Below are positions 22,119 to 26,120 of a stretch of DNA of 26,120 nt, piece after piece (position 1 is the first letter of the stretch; the number at the start of each line of letters is the position of its first letter). A program made the translations under genes and the position numbers. The DNA lies in the IMG/VR virus record IMGVR_UViG_3300030333_002954, positions 1-26,120 of that record; one strand, 5' to 3'. The DNA comes from a virus. The notes below the pieces were generated by a model. The model searched no databases. It was not told the DNA's origin and saw only the letters and a list, made by a program, of their open reading frames with translations.

Positions 22119-22286
22119 TTATTTACCTTTTTTTACCTCTTCTACGAATTCTTTTGCAACTTCTGGTACAGCATCTACGTCCACTGTTTTGCCCTCATTT
22201 AACTTATTCCAATTATCACGCGAAAAACCAGAGTGACTATTATACTTTGGCACTGCGTCACATTTATCTTTTTTCTTTACTTTCAT
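22119..22286 (-). CDS. Small hypothetical protein between tail genes
   Basis: This is a 55-residue protein with a Lys-rich start (MKVKKKDKCDAVP), a central FSRDNWNKLNEGKTV and a C-terminal acidic helix (PEVAKEFVEEVKKGK). Its ATG overlaps the stop of the tail-completion gene by four bases (ATGA), and its stop is two bases before the tube-protein start. The tight packing argues that it is real. Its Lys-rich N-terminus and N-W-N-K-L pattern recall small head/tail-associated peptides; the function is unknown. Confidence 0.7.
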   Translation of the reverse strand: MKVKKKDKCDAVPKYNSHSGFSRDNWNKLNEGKTVDVDAVPEVAKEFVEEVKKGK

Positions 22287-22717
22287 ATTACCTCAAATAC
22301 GTTTGCTGTAAATGTTGCTTCTACTAATAGCACATCGGATGACAAATCACCAGTATCTGGTGCATAATTAATATTATCCAACTTCCCATTAAAAAAATAT
22401 GTTTCATGAGATGTGTTATTTCTGATCAATCTTTTTACGCGCTCCATGATGGATGCTAATGTGTCAATATGTGTATCGCGTTTGTATTCACCACCAACCA
22501 TTCTATAATATTGCACCAGCACCTCATAATTGCGAGTATGGCCGTTTGCTTGCTCTTCTTCAATTGTATCGCTAATTGGTCTAAGATTGAACCAATTTGT
22601 TCCACGCTGTACATACTCAACATCATAAGAAACTGGCTGTGTAAACTCTGCAACCAGCAATGCTTCTAATGGTGATAAAATATTTGTATCTAAGTGATTA
22701 GTAAACGTAATGGCCAT
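22283..22717 (-). CDS. Tail completion / terminator-like protein
   Basis: This 144-residue protein sits between the head-tail connector and the tube protein, the usual place of the tail-terminator or completion protein. It has FTQPVSYDVEYVQRGTNWFN, then YEVLVQYYRMVGGEY, a strand-rich pattern with paired helices (IDTLASIMERVKRLI). It should cap the tube or join it to the head. Its start overlaps the preceding stop by one base. The assignment is by position and fold-like pattern. Confidence 0.7.
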   Translation of the reverse strand: MAITFTNHLDTNILSPLEALLVAEFTQPVSYDVEYVQRGTNWFNLRPISDTIEEEQANGHTRNYEVLVQYYRMVGGEYKRDTHIDTLASIMERVKRLIRNNTSHETYFFNGKLDNINYAPDTGDLSSDVLLVEATFTANVFEVI

Positions 22718-23694
22718 TAGCGATATATTTGCCCAGACTTGATACTACCGATAGCTACATCAGAGGATTGAAATATTACGCTGAACTCATCATCTGCAAC
22801 ATAAACACCCGGCTGCCAAGCGACCATTGCGCCATAGGCCATGGATTGATATGATCCGTTCATTGTCTCTGCATCCACTACTTTTTCCATGCGTAAACCA
22901 TTATCATTCTTCACATACACATCGAACTTTACTGGACTTGAGGTTCCCGGCGCAAAAGTACCGCCAGTAGATATCACTAATCTTACCTCATCATAATCCA
23001 CGCTAGGTGGTCCATGCATCTTAATATCGCGAGGATATCCTGTAGTGCTACCATTGATACTAACCACTTGCACGATACCATCCTCACTTCTATTTGTGGT
23101 TTCATGCCATAATGCAAACTCACCACGCTTTAATTTATCAAGTAAACCTTCGCCATCTGGACTTAACGCTTTTTCATAGATCTCATCTGCTTTGTTTTCA
23201 TCAAATCTGCGTACCAGATCAGCAGCTGCTAATAACGCATTTATTCGCACCAAAATGAAGTCATAATCTCTAGAGCTTGCACCTTGTAGGTCTGCGTTCT
23301 TTCTGCGATATATGGGTCTGTTTATATATGACCTGATCAGATCTGCGCTTTCATTGACCACTGCTGTTTTTAGCGTAGCAAAATCTTGTGATTCTTCCCA
23401 GTTTCGAGAGTTCATGTCTGCTACACTGGAACCACCAATATACATGTCTAAGCGGTCAGATGCTGCTTGATATGTCCATTCGTTCATGGCGTTTGGTGTG
23501 TCGGATACATAGGTTTGCTCTGCGCCATCCATAAATATTGCGGAGCAATAACCAGCATTATGCAAGTAGTACAAGTTAGAGGTTCCAGATGCAACCCAAT
23601 TGTTGGGTAGGACTCGCTTGCGATCGTAAGAGTCAACGTCACATATCGCTTGGAGATCAGTAGTTATATTGCAGAATGCCTCGAATCTTGTCAT
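22717..23694 (-). CDS. Head-tail connector protein
   Basis: This is a 325-residue protein. Residues about 105-200 are helical (LKTAVVNESADLIRSYINR, then YDFILVRINALLAAADLVRR) and resemble the gp6/adaptor-type connectors that sit under the portal. The C-terminal half, with the segment VRLVISTGGTFAPG near residue 240, is strand-rich and is an unusual extension for a connector. It would attach the tail to the portal ring. The start overlaps the previous gene by four bases. Confidence 0.65.
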   Translation of the reverse strand: MTRFEAFCNITTDLQAICDVDSYDRKRVLPNNWVASGTSNLYYLHNAGYCSAIFMDGAEQTYVSDTPNAMNEWTYQAASDRLDMYIGGSSVADMNSRNWEESQDFATLKTAVVNESADLIRSYINRPIYRRKNADLQGASSRDYDFILVRINALLAAADLVRRFDENKADEIYEKALSPDGEGLLDKLKRGEFALWHETTNRSEDGIVQVVSINGSTTGYPRDIKMHGPPSVDYDEVRLVISTGGTFAPGTSSPVKFDVYVKNDNGLRMEKVVDAETMNGSYQSMAYGAMVAWQPGVYVADDEFSVIFQSSDVAIGSIKSGQIYR

Positions 23695-23876
23695 GCTTGT
23701 GCCATGGTTGTTCTATTATTACTCAAAATGGTGACATCTGGTATCTGTACAGTATGTATAAGCGCCATCATTAAGCTCATGATGACCACATCTTGCGACT
23801 CTGCGTACATACGCTCTAATTCTTTCAATTGCTTCATGACCTCAATGATGCGATCTATTTTTTCTGCGTCACCCAT
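23691..23876 (-). CDS. Small helical hypothetical protein
   Basis: This 61-residue protein begins with an acidic/basic helix (KIDRIIEVMKQLKELERMY) and continues with a Met/Ile-rich hydrophobic stretch (VVIMSLMMALIHTVQI). It overlaps the muralytic-like gene by eight bases and the connector gene by four. It may be a virion component or a small accessory lysis protein. No family is recognised. Confidence 0.6.
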   Translation of the reverse strand: MGDAEKIDRIIEVMKQLKELERMYAESQDVVIMSLMMALIHTVQIPDVTILSNNRTTMAQA

Positions 23877-24351
23877 ATTTACTTACGATCTCAGCAAAAT
23901 GTTCTGGTGTGCCTTTACCTTTGGCTGTGTTATAATACTTTTTCCAATACAACGCCTGATCTTCCAATGTTCTAGGCAATGGCTTTGGAACTCTTCTGTA
24001 ATGCAATCTGCAAAATATAATTTGTGCTGCTATATTGGTAGTAAGAATAAATCTCCAATCATCCTCATTTGGTTTAAGAAAATATTTCCAATCCAGCATA
24101 CATACCTCTGCCACCTTTTTCATAAGTGAATCACGGTACTTTAAATAATTATCGCAAATATCTACAGCATTATGCGGCTCGCATTGCCAAAAACCTCTGG
24201 CGGGTCCTTTCATTTGCTTTAAATAAACATATTTAGATTCTACTAAGCCAGTATTGTAAACCAGCTCTAATGCGCGTTGATCAGCATACTTTGCACCTAA
24301 CAAATTGATGACACCATGTATGATGTCTCGCATTTGATTACTATCTACCAC
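23869..24351 (-). CDS. Lysozyme / transglycosylase-like muralytic protein
   Basis: This is a 160-residue protein. LVYNTGLVESKYVYLKQ, with candidate catalytic E38, followed by GPARGFWQCEP, has the layout of a lysozyme-superfamily active site. The end reads LPRTLEDQALYWKKYYN and KGTPEHFAEI, which I recall from phage-encoded hydrolase-like proteins. It could be the endolysin, since holin and spanin candidates are directly upstream, or a tail-associated hydrolase. The start is GTG 24351 and overlaps the tiny basic gene by 11 bases. The family is likely; the cell-wall activity is inferred. Confidence 0.7.
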   Translation of the reverse strand: MVDSNQMRDIIHGVINLLGAKYADQRALELVYNTGLVESKYVYLKQMKGPARGFWQCEPHNAVDICDNYLKYRDSLMKKVAEVCMLDWKYFLKPNEDDWRFILTTNIAAQIIFCRLHYRRVPKPLPRTLEDQALYWKKYYNTAKGKGTPEHFAEIVSKYG

Positions 24352-24424
24352 GCTTTATCTTTTTTGTTTTTTTCGCTGGCTTTTTCTTGCCCATCTTTTT
24401 TCCGTAACCTTTTTTACTTGGCAT
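24341..24424 (-). CDS. Tiny basic peptide
   Basis: This 27-residue peptide is made almost entirely of Lys, Gly and Arg (MPSKKGYGKKMGKKKPAKK, then TKKIKRGR). AAGGAGT lies about five bases before the ATG, one of the best ribosome sites in the late region. The stop overlaps the GTG of the muralytic gene. Small basic peptides of this kind often occur near phage structural genes. The role is unknown, possibly nucleic-acid or charge-neutralising binding. Confidence 0.6.
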   Translation of the reverse strand: MPSKKGYGKKMGKKKPAKKTKKIKRGR

Positions 24425-24433
24425 ACTTACTCC

Positions 24434-24661
24434 TTATTTACCTTTGAACACGCCTTCTAGAACGTCTGTTACTACATCTACCATCTTCTCAAAGAATACT
24501 TGTTCTTTATCTTCGCTCACGAATGGTATGTCAATTTTCTTATTGATAGCAGTAGCGATGTTATCTCTCATTGCATCCGATGCTAAATGATCCATTGCCT
24601 GTTCTTGCATCTTATCTGCTTGAGCTTCTGCAAACTCTACCAACATTGATTTAATGTCCAT
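24434..24661 (-). CDS. Small helical hypothetical protein
   Basis: This 75-residue acidic protein is largely helical (MLVEFAEAQADKMQEQAMDH) with a C-terminal EKMVDVVTDVLEGVFKGK. The ATG overlaps the stop of the small membrane gene (TAATG) and AAGGACAAG precedes it. No signal or membrane segment is seen. It lies within the lysis cassette; a structural or chaperone-like role is possible. Confidence 0.65.
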   Translation of the reverse strand: MDIKSMLVEFAEAQADKMQEQAMDHLASDAMRDNIATAINKKIDIPFVSEDKEQVFFEKMVDVVTDVLEGVFKGK

Positions 24662-24795
24662 TACTTGTCCTTTATTTTTCTTATTAATAAAAATATTGAT
24701 AACACAGCCACTACTATTTGTAACGCATCATTAACATGGCCAAGATGTAGTGCGTAGTTCGTAAAATTAATTCCCGCTATTCGTAATGTGTCCAT
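24661..24795 (-). CDS. Small single-span membrane protein (lysis cassette)
   Basis: This is a 44-residue protein with one membrane helix (about residues 24-38, LQIVVAVLSIFLLIR) and a short basic tail (KIKDK). Its ATG overlaps the stop of the holin-like gene and its stop overlaps the next ATG (TAATG at both ends). This points to tight coupling. It may be an accessory holin, antiholin or pinholin-like partner; the evidence is topology and location. Confidence 0.65.
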   Translation of the reverse strand: MDTLRIAGINFTNYALHLGHVNDALQIVVAVLSIFLLIRKIKDK

Positions 24796-25112
24796 TAGTG
24801 CCTTCCGTTAATTCGACTCATAGAGCCTTTTAGTTCTGATACTTGATTATCCAGATCATTTATCTCTTTTGTGATCGCATCAAACTTTCTATCCAGTTTA
24901 TCATCTGACTGATTCCATCTTCCTATAAGTTTTATTACCATGCCTTCCATATTTTCTAGAGTCTCGCTTTGACCTTTGTTCTCAACTTTCAAATTTTCCA
25001 ATGCTTGTTGCTGCATTTCTGATTTCTTTGATAATGACATCACTAAATAAATAAGCAAAGCACCACACACGCCGATCATTCCGGCTTCTGAGTACAGCGC
25101 AATAAAATCCAT
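24795..25112 (-). CDS. Holin-like protein (membrane span plus coiled coil)
   Basis: This 105-residue protein has one N-terminal membrane helix (residues about 10-28, GMIGVCGALLIYLVMSL) followed by a long charged coiled coil (about 30-95). It resembles in layout the BhlA-type holins. It is encoded between the spanin-like pair and the muralytic gene, starting one base into the upstream stop. It would make the inner-membrane lesion at lysis. The sequence family was not verified. Confidence 0.65.
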   Translation of the reverse strand: MDFIALYSEAGMIGVCGALLIYLVMSLSKKSEMQQQALENLKVENKGQSETLENMEGMVIKLIGRWNQSDDKLDRKFDAITKEINDLDNQVSELKGSMSRINGRH

Positions 25113-25387
25113 TATTCACTTTTACCTAAAACTTTACTTAACAACGACCGATTCACTTCTTCCAACTCCTGTTCTTTGTATTTTTCAAGACGCGCAACGC
25201 GCTCATCCAATAATTCTTCATATTCAATTAAACTTTGTTTTATATGCTCAATTTCTTGATTGTTGCTGTAAATACTAGCATTAATGGTGTACCATGCGCC
25301 TGTAAGAGTAACAATAAATAATACCAGTTGTATTGCCCACTTAACGCTGATATGTATTTGCAATTCATCATTTAATGGCTTGCTCAT
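25112..25387 (-). CDS. Inner-membrane spanin-like protein
   Basis: This 91-residue protein has an N-terminal membrane helix (residues about 15-35, WAIQLVLFIVTLTGAWYTI) and a coiled-coil domain of about 50 residues predicted in the periplasm (EHIKQSLIEYEELLDERVAR). This is the Rz-type i-spanin layout. It overlaps by four bases the gene of a tiny lipoprotein, the expected o-spanin partner. It would fuse inner and outer membranes after the wall is cut. A second holin is the alternative. Confidence 0.65.
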   Translation of the reverse strand: MSKPLNDELQIHISVKWAIQLVLFIVTLTGAWYTINASIYSNNQEIEHIKQSLIEYEELLDERVARLEKYKEQELEEVNRSLLSKVLGKSE

Positions 25388-25497
25388 TTAACTTCCCAGC
25401 CAGCAATAGACCAGCCAGAATCACATCCAGTTATATGTGTCATGGCTACAATAACTAATAAGAGCAGTATATAACTACCAAGCACACGCTTTTCCAT
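25384..25497 (-). CDS. Tiny lipoprotein, Rz1-like o-spanin
   Basis: This is a 37-residue precursor. A basic start (MEKRVLG), a hydrophobic core (SYILLLLVIVAM) and a lipobox ITGC at residues 22-25 give a classical lipoprotein signal. The mature peptide is only 13 residues (CDSGWSIAGWEVK). It should sit in the outer membrane facing the i-spanin encoded four bases overlapping downstream. It is shorter than the usual Rz1 and lacks its proline-rich part, so the pairing is inferred. Confidence 0.65.
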   Translation of the reverse strand: MEKRVLGSYILLLLVIVAMTHITGCDSGWSIAGWEVK

Positions 25498-25502
25498 TTT
25501 TT

Positions 25503-25793
25503 TCATAATACCATCCACCATGCAATAGCAGTTTCTACAAAAAGATCAGACATTGTATTATACGCCCACTTTTCTTTTGAGCCATACACTCTCCAATTTT
25601 CTACGAACCACTCGAATATTTCCCACAATACACCAATAATAAATACTCCAAGCACGCACCATAGATCTGACCAACCGCACCATTGGAATATCTTGCATAA
25701 GAATGCGCCAGCAGCGATATGATAACTAGTCCAGCCATCTAATTGACCAGTGCGCAATTGCCAGCTCACTAATTTTGCCAATGGGTTATTCAT
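25503..25793 (-). CDS. Membrane protein near lysis genes
   Basis: This 96-residue protein is rich in Trp. It has two to three membrane helices (about residues 25-38, 42-58 and 80-95) and conserved-looking acidic residues (LWEIFEWF, MSDLFVET). The E/D pattern inside helices recalls VanZ-like and related small membrane families; I do not assign it. The start overlaps the upstream gene stop by four bases. It could be an accessory holin or an envelope-interacting late protein. Confidence 0.65.
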   Translation of the reverse strand: MNNPLAKLVSWQLRTGQLDGWTSYHIAAGAFLCKIFQWCGWSDLWCVLGVFIIGVLWEIFEWFVENWRVYGSKEKWAYNTMSDLFVETAIAWWMVL

Positions 25794-26083
25794 CTCAACG
25801 CCACCTTACCATTGACCAGTTTATGTTTAACAATATCGATGCGCCCATGGCCATCATCATGCTTTTTAGCACATTCATCCACATAAAATTCTTCACAAGT
25901 TTTAAAACTATCACTACGCTTTACCACTTCTCCATCAACCCATACAAAATAATCCTTTGCAGCGCTTGGATAGGTCAGCGTAGACATATCACCATTTGCT
26001 AGTTGAATTGTTTTCTTCATTCCTGGCTTATTATTTTTATGAATGACCACATCATGGCCTTGGGCGCATCGTCTTACGATCAT
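25790..26083 (-). CDS. Hypothetical late protein
   Basis: This is a 97-residue protein of unknown family, with a strand-rich N-terminal half and a His/Asp/Lys-rich end (CAKKHDDGHGRIDIVKHK). Two starts are possible: ATG 26083, which overlaps the upstream stop by four bases, or the ATG of MKKTIQLANGD at 26020. Three cysteines and several histidines could bind metal. It overlaps the membrane gene by four bases. Confidence 0.6.
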   Translation of the reverse strand: MIVRRCAQGHDVVIHKNNKPGMKKTIQLANGDMSTLTYPSAAKDYFVWVDGEVVKRSDSFKTCEEFYVDECAKKHDDGHGRIDIVKHKLVNGKVALR

Positions 26084-26120
26084 TCTACTACTTCGACCTC
26101 TTCTTCCAATGATGCACGAA
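26080..26120 (-). CDS. C-terminal end of an upstream gene (partial)
   Basis: The last 12 residues of a frame entering from the right edge are visible: RASLEEEVEVVE, then TGA. The stop overlaps the next ATG (ATGA), the coupling style used throughout this operon. The acidic tail gives no function. Confidence 0.6.
   Translation of the reverse strand, partial: RASLEEEVEVVE

Noticed and set aside
1-26120. tRNA genes and CRISPR arrays
   Set aside because: I found no cloverleaf with a conserved T-arm and no regularly spaced direct repeats with unique spacers.
14670-26120. Plus-strand frames of 60 to 160 residues opposite the late genes, for example 23650-24129
   Set aside because: They are antisense shadows of well-supported minus-strand genes with no start signals.

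Overview
The window looks like part of a temperate, long-tailed (siphovirus-type) phage or prophage of a Gram-negative bacterium. Evidence is a tyrosine integrase divergent from a Cro-like repressor, a tape-measure gene behind a classic frameshifted tail-chaperone pair, terminase genes, and a lysis cassette with a lipoprotein spanin, which implies an outer membrane. The host cannot be named from the sequence. The large terminase is cut by the left edge and a structural-side gene by the right edge. No portal, protease or major capsid gene is visible. If the genome is circular or permuted, these missing head genes would lie left of position 1 and reach the right edge.

Layout: (1) 1-1255, minus strand: HTH protein, small terminase, large terminase. 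(2) 1474-3965, plus strand: a self-contained unit with its own promoter, five to six genes of unknown function (one resembling the phage Gp88 family) and a strong terminator. (3) 3966-4770: a convergent zone with several terminator-like hairpins, a T-rich GCGGC array, one doubtful small gene and a striking inverted array of 9-bp AGTAAAAAA repeats. (4) 4771-12776, minus strand: a tightly packed early operon. In transcription order it holds a Cro-like protein, an excisionase-like HTH, a structured leader, an SSB-like protein, a Holliday-resolvase-like nuclease, small zinc proteins, two further PD-(D/E)XK proteins, a C5-cytosine DNA methyltransferase with a long second reading frame inside it, two small membrane proteins, a RecB-like nuclease and a TOPRIM primase-helicase. 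(5) 12777-12886: a divergent switch in which one palindromic -35 hexamer appears to serve both promoters. (6) 12887-14648, plus strand: integrase and two small genes. (7) 14670-26120, minus strand: late genes. In transcription order they are small proteins, the lysis cassette (o-spanin, i-spanin, holin candidates, muralytic enzyme), head-tail connector, tail completion, tail tube, G/GT chaperones, tape measure, tail hub and a distal tail protein.

The early operon would copy and process DNA (primase-helicase, SSB, resolvase, nucleases) and methylate it. The late operon builds the tail and lyses the cell. The divergent promoter region sets the choice between integration and replication. The best candidates for unusual biology are the dual-coding methyltransferase locus, a second dual-coding locus carrying a SEC-C motif, the 9-bp repeat palindrome beside the replicative helicase, an RNA hairpin that appears to sequester a start site, and the plus-strand Gp88-like module.
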